Positions 51,577 to 64,000 of a stretch of DNA of 64,000 nt are shown here, piece after piece. The notes below the pieces were generated by a model. That model had not been told where the DNA came from. It did not search any database and saw only the letters and a program-made list of their open reading frames with translations. Source of the DNA: Hormiphora californensis (lineage: Eukaryota; Ctenophora; Tentaculata; Cydippida; Pleurobrachiidae); assembly GCA_020137815.1 (NCBI GenBank), contig CM035357.1:3430528-3494527 (forward strand), in the 5' to 3' direction. The stretch's first letter is position 1. Each line of letters begins with the position of its first letter. Made by a program: the position numbers and the translations under genes.

Positions 51577-53868
51577 ACCTCGACCAAAACGCGGAGTTTT
51601 TACGTCAGCCGACCCGAAACCGGATTAAATCTGGCCACCCGCTGGTCTCAGGGCCTCAGATTATGTCAAAATATGTTTAAATTATCATTTGGGATCATTT
51701 AGACCTTTTAATTACATGTAATTACCCTTTAATTACATGTAATTACATTTTAATTACATGTAATTACTTCCAATTACATTCCAATTACTTCAGCACCTCG
51801 AGAGCTTTCCAACGCACCCTAGAACACCTTTCTACTCCTTCTAATTGCCGAGTTCTGTATACCCCTTATTTTGACTGTTTTTCGCGTCCTACCCCTTATA
51901 GGTTTGGGTATGGCCATCGCCACACCCCCTATACGTCGCGGGACCTCGAGACCTTTCCAACGAGCCATAGAACACCTCTCTACTACTTCAGGGGGCTTCA
52001 AAACTTTCACTCTAAAAATATCTATGGTTTATGGTTTACCTCGACCAAAACGCGGAGTTTTTACGTCAGCCGACCCGAAACCGGATTAAATTTGGCCACC
52101 CGCTTGTCTCAGGGCCTCCAAAGATGTCAAAATATGTCTGAATTGTCATTTGAGGTCATTTGGACCTTTTAATTACATGTAATTACCCTTTAATTACATG
52201 TAATTACATTTTAATTACATGTAATTACTTCCAATTACATTCCAATTACTTCAGCACCTCGAGAGCTTTCGAACGCACCCTAGAACACCTTTCTACTCCT
52301 TCCAATTGCCGAGTTCTGTATACCCCTTATTTTGACTGTTTTTCGCGTCCTACCCCTTATAGGTTTGGGTATGGCCATCGCCACACCCCCTATACGTCGC
52401 GGGACCTCGAGACCTTTCCAACGAGCCATAGAACACCTCTCTACTACTTCAGGGGGCTTCAAAACTTTCACTCTAAAAATATCTATGGTTTTATGGTTTT
52501 ATGGTTATGGTTATGGTTATGGTTATGGTTTTTTTTTCATCTGGTATTAAGGGCCTGTCGGCTCGGCCCCGTTGTTTTAGTTTTAGGGGGGATGTTTTAG
52601 TGGGGATGGGTTGAGTTTGGGTTATATTCGGGTCGGGGGGCCTTGCCAGGCCCCGAATGGTTTACTCGACCAAAACGCGGAGTTTTTACGTCAGCCGACC
52701 CGAAACCGGATTAAATTTGGCCACCTGTTGGTCTCAGGGCCTCAAAATATGTCAAAATATATTTAAATTATCATTTGGGGTCATTTAGACCTTTTAATTA
52801 CATGTAATTACCCTTTAATTACATCTAATTACATTTTAATTACATGTAATTACTTCCAATTACATTCCAATTACTTCAGCACCTCGAGAGCTTTCTAACG
52901 CACCCTAGAACACATGTCTACTCCTTCTAATTGCCGAGATCTGCATACCCCTTATTTTGACTGTTTTTCGCGTCCTACCCCTTATGGGTTTGGGTACGGC
53001 CATCGCCGCACCCCCTATACGTCGCGGGACCTCGAGACCTTTCCAACGAGCCATAGAAAACCTCTCTACGACTTCAGGGGGCTTCAAAACTTTCACTCTA
53101 AAAATATCTATGGTTTATGGTTTATGGTTACCTCGACCAAAACGCGGAGTTTTTACGTCAGCCGACCCGAAACCGGATTAAATTTGGCCACCCGCTGGTC
53201 TCAGGGCCTCCAAATATGTCAAAATATGTCTGAATTGTCATTTGGGGTCATTTAGACCTTTTAATTACATGTAATTACCCTTTAATTACATGTAATTACC
53301 CTTTAATTACATGTAATTACCTCCAATTACATTCCAATTACTTTAGCACCTCGAGAGCTTTCGAACACAACCTAGAACACCTTTCTACTCCTTCCAATTG
53401 CCGAGTTCTGTATACCCCTTATTTTGACTATTTTTCGCGTCCTACCCCTTATAGGTTTGGGTATGGTCATCGCCGCACCCCCTATACGTCGCCATAGAAC
53501 ACCTCTCTACTACTTCAGGGGGCTTCAAAACTTTCACTCTAAAAATATCTATGGTTATGGTTTTATGGTTTATGGTTATCTCGACCAAAACGCGGAGTTT
53601 TTACGTCAGCCGACCCGAAACCGGATTAAATTTGGCCACCAGCTGGTCTCAGAGTAATTTAGACCTTTTAATTACCTGTAGTTACCCTTTAATTACATGT
53701 AATTACATTTTAATTACATGTAATTACTTCCAATTACATTCCAATTAATTCAGCACCTCGAGAGCTTTCGAACGCACCCTAGAACACCTTTCTACTGCTT
53801 CTAATTGCCGAGTTCAGCATACCCCTTATTTTGACTGTTTTTCGCGTCCTAGCCCTTATAGGTTTGGG
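51577..53868. repeat. 461-bp satellite, five units, running into the gap
   Basis: Units start with (ac)ctcgaccaaaacgcggag at 51577, 52038, about 52665, about 53129 and about 53577. The second unit carries about 165 bp extra (ggttatggtt repeats and a ccttgccaggcccc segment). Each unit contains several TTAATTACATGTAATTA palindromes. Short ORFs repeated in every unit follow the periodicity. 51190-51570 is AT-rich sequence without a recognisable gene. Confidence 0.9.
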
Positions 53869-53968
53869 NNNNNNNNNNNNNNNNNNNNNNNNNNNNNNNN
53901 NNNNNNNNNNNNNNNNNNNNNNNNNNNNNNNNNNNNNNNNNNNNNNNNNNNNNNNNNNNNNNNNNNNN
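53869..53968. other. Assembly gap of 100 N
   Basis: Exactly 100 N, the usual placeholder for a gap of unknown length. The sequence on its right is a re-run of 34.2 kb onward, so the join is questionable. Confidence 1.
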
Positions 53969-56900
53969 TGACACAGTCAGGATGTTACTTGCATGGTGTT
54001 AACCTCACAGGAGGCACCACCCCCGCTCGTGCCCCCGCCCCCCCTCTCTGTATCTGTCCCTGCAATCCCCCATCATGCTACTACCAACTCAGATACCTTG
54101 GGAAGTGGGGTTTGGATTACTGCTCCATCCTGAAGCATGCTACTCGTATCAGCGACTACTTTGCTCCGACGGCTCTGGTCGAGTGTCGAGAGAATCTGTC
54201 TTCCGAGCTGGGATGAGGGGAAGTTTGATCTCCAAAAATGGACCGTTCCATCCCACCAACAACCTTAGTTCCCTGGTTCTCGTTCAGACCTTACTGAGCC
54301 CCCTCTGCAGGCCCCCGTCCCAGCACCAAACTCTTGTTATAAGCTGGAACTGAATTGGCATCATATACTGCCGGGCTGTCCTTAGCCAGTCAGTCCAACT
54401 GGTTCACTACTGCCCTACGACCACTTCACTCGCCCTGAATAGATGAGGAGGCGACATGTGAGTACATACGACGAAGTGAAAAACCGGCTCAAACCCCTCA
54501 ATAATTACTTCACGTTCCTATGACGTCAGATCATGTCCATCCGTCAGCTTGGGACTATGACGGCACACCACACCGACCATGTTAAACTCACATAACTTGC
54601 CTATCGCCCATCTTTTCCTTGATTCTCAGCTAGTTCTAACCAGGCGAGGAATCCTCGCTCTGTTATCGGCCTTTCCTTTTCACGTTTCTAAAGAACAACA
54701 GTTTCCATCTCGGTTCGATTCGGAGGAAACCCGATTTCAGGTTCAAGTGGTCATCGTTCCTACACCAACGACAGAAACTGTTGAATCACTAAACAAGTAA
54801 AACATGTAGAGGGGTTGAGTTTCAAACTTACTTACTTTACTCCGATTTCACCTCTATTTAGAGTCCGCCTCCTTGCTTAGCTCCTCTATTCTATTCACAC
54901 AAGATGCCGTCGATCTCGCACATCGCAACCCTCCCTCCTTTCCACCTGTTGCCGTAGCAGCAGCCCGACTCGTTGTCAGGAGATCGTCCAGGTTACTCTT
55001 GGTGACGTCATTAAGGGGCTCCCCTGATGAGGTGGGATGGTTAGATCGTCAAGGGAATCGCCTGATGAGGTGGGATATGGTTAGATCGACAATGAGGCTC
55101 GCCTGTTGAGGTGAGGGATGGTTAGATCGACAATGAGGCCAGCCTGATAGGTGGATTGGTTAATCGAACAATGAGGCTCGCCTGATGAGGTGGGATATGG
55201 TTAGATCGGAGGTGGTTGGTCAGTCGCTCTTTGGAAGGATAACAGGAGTTCATATATAGTTTGTCATTTAGGTCTGTGGTATGACACTCCTCTAATAAGG
55301 CAGACCTATTACCAACCCACCCCACCTGACTCTGTTGCAGCCCATCGTTTTGCATCTCAACACGGCGACTCACAGCACCAGACGGGGTCGAGGCAACCTC
55401 CGTTTTATATCCAACATACTGTTCCCGGGCAGCGACTTTCTCTAGAGTAGAGCTTTCTTGATGCCGCCTTTTGGTCCGGCCTCCGATCCTGCAGTGATAG
55501 ATGTGTAATTTAGAAGTTGGGTCCCTGCAAGTTAATTTAGAGTAAATCTACCTTTTGGCCGTTTGAATACCGTGACTTCGAATAATTTTAAGAATTCCAT
55601 GATTAGGTGCCTCGGTAAAACTTTTCTCTATTCCTTACGGCTTACCCCAATCACCACCAATTTAGTGCTACTAAAACATAATGCAGTTATTCTTGTTTTT
55701 CTTTTTCTTACCGCCTGCACCAAGGGTGTTCGATCCCTTCCAAGATTCTCACTATCTTTCACAAATTGTTCCAATCCCTGTCCAGCTGTACCTGTTACAC
55801 CCTTAGCCAACTCGTTACCTGGAAATAAAAAACATTAACTTTGAGAGAGTTTTTGGAAGGCTTTTTAGGGCTTGATATCTATTCTATTCTTGGACTGGAT
55901 TAGAGGGTAAAGGGATACATCACAGCGCTGGCAAGCGCCCCATGCCAAGACACATACCTGCATTGACACGATCTGTGGCACACTTTAGGCCCCCTCTAGT
56001 CAGGTAAGAAGCCCCAGCTGTTAGCCACCCTGTTATCCTCTACATCTCCAACCAACAACAAACCGCATCTGTTCGCTCTAGTAGGAGAGAGATTGTTGTT
56101 GTGGATAGGGGGGATCATTTATTTTTTAGTTGTGTATGTTTCTAAATAAAACTCCTTTACCTTTCGCGGAGCCTCAAAATGGGTGTCGAGCCAGCAAGTT
56201 TTAAGTTTGTTCGTGATAGCTGGGCATTTTTTTTACAAAGGACCAGTTCGTTTTTTAATGGATGGTAATTAGTTTGCTGTTGTGCGTCTGTGGTACCGAC
56301 AATCACACACACAAGTGTTATAGAAGTGGTGAAGATATCAGTTGCGCAGAGCAGCCCTCTATGTTTTCATCCATCCCAAACCGAAATATGATCTGAAGAT
56401 CTTCCACTTCCCTTTGAATGTCATATAGTGAGGTTCACAATTACGTCATGACCGTTCCCAAGATTTTATAAACTTTGCATAAATCTCCCCGGTTTTTGGG
56501 GATGGGGTCCCTAAACGTTCAAAGGTGGACATCGTTTACACTTTACAACATGTGGCTTTCCACAGTCACAACAAGTCACAACACTAGATTACACCGTGGT
56601 ATTACTTCAAGGCAGGGTAATGGAATCAGCACTGATCTTCTTTCCGTAATATCAGGATCTTTCAACGCAGAACTCTGATTAATCTCCTTCATTGATGAGT
56701 CATCTTATCGATTGTTGGTTGCCTGAAAAGATTAACTGTACAGTTTTGAAGAAACAACGATTTGCTAAAACTCAGATTGGAGAGGACAGTCACACTTACA
56801 AAATTAGCATTTGACCTAATCAATCCATAACACTCTATTTTCAACTTCAACCCATTTTTACCCCCCATTTGACAATGTTACACACTTACAAGTTTTTCTG

Positions 56901-59900
56901 TGCCGCAATGTTGGTAAGCTCCCTCCGTTGCCTCCTGCGTTAATCACACTCTTTACTAGCTCCCACTAACATAGGTGTCAACTTTTTCAGTTGGTCCGTC
57001 TCCCGCCTCAATATATCCTGAAGGTAACACCAATGGTTACAATTCGGTTACCAATGGTTACAGTTCGAAAGTGATAGTGATTTTATGGCATCCTTTACCA
57101 CGTCTTAGAATATTAAAAAGATTCAACTCAAACTTTGGAAGATTTAATATATTCTATGACGTATACGGGTTACATTTGATGATATATGAGGTGTCAGTAT
57201 AATATATATTTTATGTAGAGGACACTGAGCTCATAATTGGACCATGTGAGATGGTTGCAAGAGTAAATAAGACTGAAACCCAAAGTCTAAAATATCTAAC
57301 CCCAAGATCAGAAAGAAGAACAAGTAATTCAGCACGGATATTAGTAGTTAGTACATAACCTCCCAAAACAGTTTGCATCATGTTCCATAAACTTGAATAT
57401 TCTAAACTCACTTTTGTTACAAACAACAAACGCCCCTAAACTCACTAGTTTACAACCCAGCTCTACAATCATCAAATCTCACACGCATAAGGCTTGGTGT
57501 AGGAGGTCGTCAGCCCTGTTTTTAACCTGCTTAGTGACCTGGGTCGCCGGGAGTCAGGTCCTTTATGTAGAAACTCCGCTATCCTACTCCATTGATGCAC
57601 CTTAGGAAATATGAAGCATTGAAACATTAGTTTTCGGAAGTTAAATATTGATAAGAGTTGAAACATCATCTAGGATACCGGATTATTTTTGAGCGATTTC
57701 TTTATTAAACTACAACACACAAATCTACAATGTGTTCCTCCCCCTATAAGACCATTTTAGTAGACAGTCACACACACTGTAACTCTAAAAGTAGCTTGTC
57801 ACACAACCTCAAACCCTTACAACTGAGGCGGTCCAAGGCGAGGTGACTGCGCCACCATTTGGTTACGAAGTCACCCTGTTCTTTATATTGGCGGAGGGGT
57901 AATGTCAATTTCTAATAAAGTATAGGAGTAAACACGTACCTCCATACAAACGGGAAAGTCGTTCTTGAACAGAGTCACAGCTCTTGAAATCTTCCTCACC
58001 TCACATTCGTCATACAATCGCAGATCACAACAATCCTGGTGGGAGATATCAGGAGTTAGGAGCAGATCACACAAGCCTTAGTAAAGGCGACCCGGGTAAG
58101 CTAGATAACGATCTGCAGAACTAAATTCAGGTGTGTGTATTATACAGAATATCGAGTGTGCGTTCCATATATTTCTATACTGCAGACCATTTTCCGAACT
58201 ATAACAGAGAGACCCTGCCTTGTTCCCTCTTTTCTTCCAACTAACAAGAGAGATCCCTGACATACCAATTTATAATACCCATAGACCCATACAACTATTA
58301 AAAGACCTCTGGGCATACCATTAGGCATTCCCACCCCCTTACATACCATTTAGCCTTCCCTTGTCTCTGTAATCAGGTTCCTCCTTCCGTACTGGCTAAC
58401 GGATCAGCGGTGGGGGTCGCTAGTGCACTTTGTATCCACCACCTCCCGACCGAAACTGCCGTCATGGCGGAGGGGAAATCTCGCTAAGGAGAGAGTGATA
58501 ACTATACTATTTACTTACCCGAAATCTGTTTTAACTTTGAGATGCAAATAAGCAAGTATTAAGTATAACTCATTGAAAACACAATGACTAGGTAAAGAAA
58601 ATTGAATGACTATATTAGATTGATGTAGTCCCCCCGATCGATAAGTATATCCCAATGTACCACCCCCTACTGACTCTTCCCTACTCTCCGTTACTAGTAT
58701 ACCCCCCAGTTGCGTACCTGGAACATAGGATCATTACTGTCATTGGCACCTGTTTCTGCTACAGTAGCTAGTTTACTTGTTGGAAGCAATCACAGTCTCG
58801 ATTTCATCTTCCTCCGCGGCATTGATTCCCTTCCCTGCTGTCCCAGCCTATACTGGATACCAGAAGACAGAACCTGGGGTGGGTGACAGGGGTCAGAGGA
58901 GGGATCAGAGAGGGACTTGTTATTTGTGTCTAATCCTACTTTACAATGCATCGATAGAGGGTCACGAAGGAAACTTGTAATGGGGCTATTTTGGTGGAAC
59001 TGAAACGCAAGAATTATGCTATTTAACAACAGATGTTATCCCTGTTTGGCTACAGGATCCAGAATTCCTGCGATCCGTCTTGGTATGAAAGCAGAAGACC
59101 ATATCGCTGCAAACCTAGAGTGAAATGATTTATTAAGGAGCAGTTGTTGCTATTTTAACTAGGCACGGCGTTCCTGGTGAATTTAACCCCGACTAGCAGC
59201 GACGGAAACCACCACTTTGTACGTGAAAATAAGCAAGAAAAGTTGTCATTTGACCGTTTTGCCTACTTAAATAAATTTCTACAAAACCAACGATCTGTTA
59301 TTGGATGGGTATGAAATCTTGGATTTTAGTCGAATTGTTCCCATAAACACGTAAGCATGGTCCCGATGACCATTCATCAGAAGTTTGTTCGAAATTCCAA
59401 ACCCCAAAAACAAGAAAATCAGTTTACGGTTCTCCTAGTTGGGCAGATTCAACAATTTGCCCAAATCTAACCATAAATCGGATAATACAACAACGAAAAC
59501 TTGGTTCTGTAGAAAAATGACCATTTACCGATTGGCACAAGTTTCATCAAATTCCTATCCAACGTTTTCATGGTTTAGGGGCCAAAACCTCCAAAAATGT
59601 AAAAAAATCACCTTTTGACCAGTTTTAACAGTCATTTTATAATTCGACTCAACGCAATCGATTCGACGTGCAAAAATGGTGGGGTGACATATTCGTTGCG
59701 AAGTCATTATGTATTTTTCGGGACACCACACGTTTAATATAGCCAATTTTGACCCAAATCAAATAAAAGTAAAACAGATTTTAGGGAATGGAATGTTTTT
59801 TTTTTTTCCCGCCCGTATCGCCATTCTGTAGACCCCTCAGCTCCACTACAAGTGGTGGTTTCCCCGTCGCAATGCTGTCCGTGTTAAAATTTCACCAGCA

Positions 59901-60690
59901 ACGCCGTGTAGGCAGGAGTTAAGTATGAGTGAGTTGCCTTAAATAATCACCTGTATAGGATTCATGTTGATTATAGGATAAGGAAGCGGGGCGATTGGGA
60001 TTAAGAGAAAGAAGACCCGTCGCCATATATAGGAAAGAATATATGATATCGAGATATATAGATGACGAGAGATAGTACGAGAGAGAGAAAAAAGAGAGAG
60101 AAGGACGGAGAGAGAGGAGAGAGAGATGAGGAGAGAGAGAGAGAGAGGAGAGAGGAGAGAGAGAGAGAGAGAGATAGAGAATCTTGAGGTAAAAGCTTGC
60201 TTCAGCTGTCGTTTCGACACTCATAACTCTTGCTTCATACCCTTTATCTTCTCTCAATGTATACTTTCATATCAGGGGACTTCTGTTGTGTTTTCTGAGG
60301 GTTTGAAGCACGAGTGATATTGTGTGAAGCGTGTAATTTGATCTATACATGATTATTTTGGGACTTCATTCCTTTAAAGTCAGTGATTGTCATCAGTTTT
60401 TTTCCCCACTTATGTGAGCCGTTTTAATTTCATTTTTTCCAATTGGTCCTCTAATAGAGTTGTTTTTTTTCTAACTTTGTATCCCTCCTATTGCCGTCAG
60501 TGTAGTATTATATTTGATCTACTGCCCCTGGACGGTATGGGCGGAATATAAGTACGTGTATTCTTATTATTATATTCATTGTCTTTTCGTCCTTTTTTAG
60601 TCAGGGTTTCAGCCGTTGAATTGGGCTGCTTTGTATGTTACACCCCTATTATATATAATATGCACGAGGTTGTAACAGCAATATGTACAA
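53969..60690 (-). pseudogene. VCL: Error-rich second copy of vinculin exons 1-15 and flank
   Basis: Colinear with 34225-41466. Recognisable vinculin pieces: exon 12 near 54850-55010, exon 11 near 55335-55490, exon 10 near 55710-55820, exon 9 near 55960-56080, exon 5 near 57485-57600, exon 4 near 57940-58040, exon 3 near 58340-58485 and exon 1 near 59050-59105. Single-base insertions and deletions occur every 10-20 bases and break most frames, yet introns are as well conserved as exons. That is not how a decaying gene behaves, so this is most likely an unpolished alternate haplotype rather than a biological pseudogene. Confidence 0.8.
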
Positions 60691-63600
60691 TGAAACAGAG
60701 CCAGACCCTAGAGGAAAACACGCCTTCTCCCTGGAACCCGGGACATGCTCCCCTGACCCCTGAAGCCATCAGGACCGCAAGTGGCTGTCACTCATGGGAG
60801 GGATCCTATTTGGTTATGATATGGGGTACTGATGGAGCTCTGGTCAAGTTGTCTGAGGACACACCGGGACATCCAGCCTGGGGTCGAAATAACCCTTTTA
60901 GAGGGTAGGTCCATGGGGTCTAATTATACCCTTTTAGGAGATAGCATGTGGTCTTAGATGATACACCTTTTAGGTAGGTAGCATGTGGTCCTAGATGTCA
61001 CCCTTTTAGGTAGGTCTCATGGGGTCTAATGATAAACCCCTTTTAGGTAGGTACACTGGGGTCTAGATTATACCCTTTTAGTAGGTAGGCATGTGTCTCG
61101 GATGATAACTTTTAGGTAGTGTATCATGGGGCTAGATGAACCCTTTTAGAGTAGCTGAGTAGTTGATTGTCCTAAAAACTAAACTAATGTCTCCTTTTTA
61201 TTACGGACTATAGCGCACCCATTGGGTTGTCGGCCTCAAGTAAGGGCTTTTTGGGGGGGGGGGGGGATAACCCAACACCCTGCTTCGCCGGTGTGGTTCT
61301 TTTCACCCCTTTCACCGTCAATTAACACGGTTGCCATGGCAACGAAATTGTAACTATGGGGACTGGCCTGTTAAAAGTCCGTTCGAAAATATTAACCAAC
61401 TTCCACTGGAAGTTCAAAAGTGTGAATGACACTTTCCAGCTTTGGGCACATAAGTGTTTATAAGGAGCCTTCTCGTAGAAACAGCACTGAACAACGGCCA
61501 CTTCGCGACGTTCATCTCCAAATTCCATTGTTTTCCAACTCACTTCATTCAGTCTCCCTAACTAGCTATAAGTTGCAACTAACTACTAAGTTGCAACTCG
61601 ACATTTTCAGACAGGAATTGTAGTTCTGCCACGATTATATTCGCTGCCATTGGTCCCTGCTCAGTGCACCCTGAACAGGTCGTTAGGACGCAAACCAGTC
61701 TTGTTTGGGAGGGCCCTGTTGTTCCACTGTGCGGGGTTTTTATGGGACCAGTTGAACTGGTGGGTGCTAACAGCGGGAGAGCATGGCAGGAATTGCATAG
61801 GTCTCCTGTCATGACAGCCCCACTTCTCATATCTGAACAGGTACTTTAGCTAAGTCATGGTATAAGATCTATTGTAACAGATTACGTACTTTAGTTAGAC
61901 CGAACCATGTAACCATGGTGTAACCATGGTAACATCTATATCTCCCTCCCACTTATAGATGGCTACAGAGTGGCGTGGTCCTGTCAACGTTGCAAATCAA
62001 CTGATGATCACTGTAGGCATCCTGGTAGCAGCATTGTAGCGGGAGGATTCTCACAACTCCAGATGTGTAATATGTGCGATAAAGGAAAAAAAGGCAAGGT
62101 CTACTCAGACCCAATTTTAGGAATGAATCTAAGTTCGAAAGTCTCGTCAAACGGATATAGATGTGTGTGTATCATACTGTTTCATATGGTAACCATGGTA
62201 CTCAGGTAACCACAATGGTACCATGGTAACCCCATCGGTAACCAAACTCTCTCTATTTCCCTATTTGGAGGTACAGTTGTGGGTTTAATCTGAGTGTCCC
62301 TGCTATTCTCAGGTGATGCTCAGTGTGGTCTCTGGAATGTAGGTGGCTGGCACACAGGTGGCAACCTGGGGAAGGCCAAGGCAAGTGCTTCGGAAACTCA
62401 GGATACTATGTGGAGCTGGAGTGGAATGAAAAAAGATCTTGGGTGTATATTGGGGAACTGTATGTCAGGACGCAGGTTCGTGATATTGGGGACACTGTAG
62501 TCAGGACGCAGGTTCGTGATATTGGGAACTGTCAGTGCGATGGACTGCTTGTGTTGTGAGTATGTGGGAACTGTAGTCAGGACGCCGTTCGGATATTGGA
62601 AACTGTAGTCAGGACGCAGGTTCGTGAGATTGGGAACTGTAGTCAGGACGCAGGTTCGTGATATTGGGAAACTGTAGTCAGGACGCAGGTTTGGTGATTT
62701 GTGAACTGTAGTCGGACGCAGTTCGTGAATGGAACTGTATCAGGACTCAGGTCGTGATATTGGGAACTGTAGTCAGGACGCAGGTTCGTGATATTGGGAA
62801 CTGTAGTCAGGACGCAGGTTCGTGATATTGGACCGTTATCAGGACGCAGGTTTGTTGATATTGGAAACTGTAGTCAGGACGCAGGTTCGTGATATTGGGA
62901 ACTGTAGTCAGGACGCAGGTTCGTGATATGGGAACTGTAGTCAGGACGCAGGTTCTTGATATTGGAAACTGTAGTCGGACGCAGGTCGTGTATTATGGGA
63001 ACGTAGTCAGGACGCAGTTCGTGATTTGGGAACTGTATTCAGACGCAGGTTCTGATATATTGGGACTGTAGTCAGGACGCAGGTTCGTAAGTATTGGGAA
63101 CTGTAGTCAGGGACGCAGGTTCGTGATATTGGGAATTGTAGTCAGGACGCAGGTTTCGTGTATGTCCAGTGTCAATGGAATGTAACATTTAGTTTCGATT
63201 TAATTTCGTGAATTACATCACGTGTGTGGGCAAGAATCACAGCCCCGTGTATGTGGCTGATGACTGTGTGTTAATGCTATCAAAACGTCATAAAAGCTCG
63301 CTCAATTCTTTTACGGATTCGTATGAAGCCTTATCTGACATATGTGTGATAAAGCTCTCTTACTACCACTAAATATCATGTAATACTCCGTATCAGTAAC
63401 CTCGGTTTACGCACAAAACCCTTTCCCCCGATGCCTAGCTAGACTGTTTCGCGCGTTCGTCGGTTAGAACATAACAACCCCCGAGGAGTCCGGTAAATCA
63501 AGTTTTACTACTTAACACTCTCGTTTAAAATAAAACAATTTCAGGGTTTAGACACTTATCACGGATGATGGCCACAAGGGGTGTCAGAAGGGCCCTCGTA

Positions 63601-64000
63601 CTTGGGTTGCTTACAGGTATAAAAACTGTAATTTGTGAAATCGGGTAACCTTGTTGGGAACGGTTCAATATAAATCCCCTTTTATAATTCCACGATATGA
63701 TCACCCAAAATTGACTAACATTGAGTAAATACTCTGACCACTCCGAAATGCGTTTCAGATGTTCCAACAAATAACTGGCATCAACTCATTAATCTACTAC
63801 GTACGGGACTCCATCACCTCTCCGCCCACCAAACCACACCAGCCAGGCCATCGTGTTCGGGCCTGTGGCCTTTGTAAACGTGTTCGTGACAGTAATCACT
63901 CTCCTCACCAACTTGATTGAAAGAGTGGGACGAGAAATGTTGATATTAGCTAGTCTCCTGGTGATGATAATTGGCCTTCCATTCTAATTGAGTTTTTATT
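60691..64000 (+). pseudogene. SLC2A13: Error-rich second copy of the SLC2A13-like transporter
   Basis: Colinear with 41467-44875. Exon 1 starts at 60691 (MKQSQTLEENTPS), exon 2 is near 61610-61842, exon 3 near 61959-62068, exon 4 near 62270-62480, exon 5 near 63543-63617, and exon 6 runs from 63759 to the window end. Multiple 1-2 base indels break the frame in nearly every exon. The 36-bp and 34-bp donor-edge arrays are present at 60885-61150 and 62450-63160. Assembly duplicate is the best explanation. Confidence 0.8.

Noticed and set aside
51819-53255. Repeated ORFs such as MKVLKPPEVVERCSMARWKG
   Set aside because: Recur once per 461-bp satellite unit in both strands; no family match.
53969-64000. 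True segmental duplication with pseudogenised vinculin and transporter
   Set aside because: Introns and exons are damaged equally by small indels with few substitutions, and the block starts at an N gap. Sequencing error in an alternate haplotype is more likely.

Overview
This is an animal (metazoan) nuclear contig. The reasons are multi-exon genes with short GT-AG introns, a vinculin gene, a CDCA7-type zinc-finger gene, a GLUT/HMIT-class sugar transporter, TMEM234 and a multi-module pacifastin/VWC-like secreted protein. It is also dense in hairpin (MITE-like) elements, microsatellites and minisatellites. A non-bilaterian such as a sponge would fit, but the sequence alone does not fix the taxon. 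There are no rRNA genes, CRISPR arrays or bacterial operons.

Layout. 1-7.65 kb: two tandem copies of a CDCA7-like gene on the + strand; in the second copy the 5' edge of one zinc-finger exon, with its splice acceptor, is amplified to 29 units. 7.7-10.3 kb: mobile-element debris, including a 1.5 kb foldback element. 10.3-39.9 kb: one vinculin gene on the - strand, which I could trace as 37 exons from start to stop. It spans about 29.6 kb and encodes roughly 1,440 residues, with apparently six rather than three central repeats. A complete 8-exon secreted-protein gene (14.0-19.3 kb, + strand) and a disordered-protein ORF set (25.0-23.4 kb, - strand) lie inside vinculin introns. 41.5-45.2 kb: SLC2A13/HMIT-like transporter (+), divergent from vinculin. 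45.3-45.7 kb: TMEM234 (-), tail-to-tail with the transporter. 46.3-50.2 kb: the 3' nine exons of a pacifastin/VWC-like gene (-). 50.3-51.2 kb: a TA-flanked element. 51.6-53.9 kb: a 461-bp satellite running into a 100-N gap. 54-64 kb: an indel-ridden second copy of 34.2-44.9 kb, most likely an unpurged, poorly polished alternative haplotype.

The most striking feature is a recurring pattern. At about a dozen exon/intron junctions in four unrelated genes, a short segment covering the exon edge plus its splice site has been tandemly duplicated, from 2 to 29 copies. The result is arrays of decoy donors or acceptors. Several arrays differ in copy number between the two haplotype-like copies. I know of no named class for this and regard it as the candidate new phenomenon in the window.

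Functionally the genes are unlinked housekeeping or adhesion genes: vinculin in cell-matrix and cell-cell adhesion, CDCA7 as a chromatin/DNA-methylation cofactor, HMIT-like solute uptake, and a secreted Cys-rich protein.
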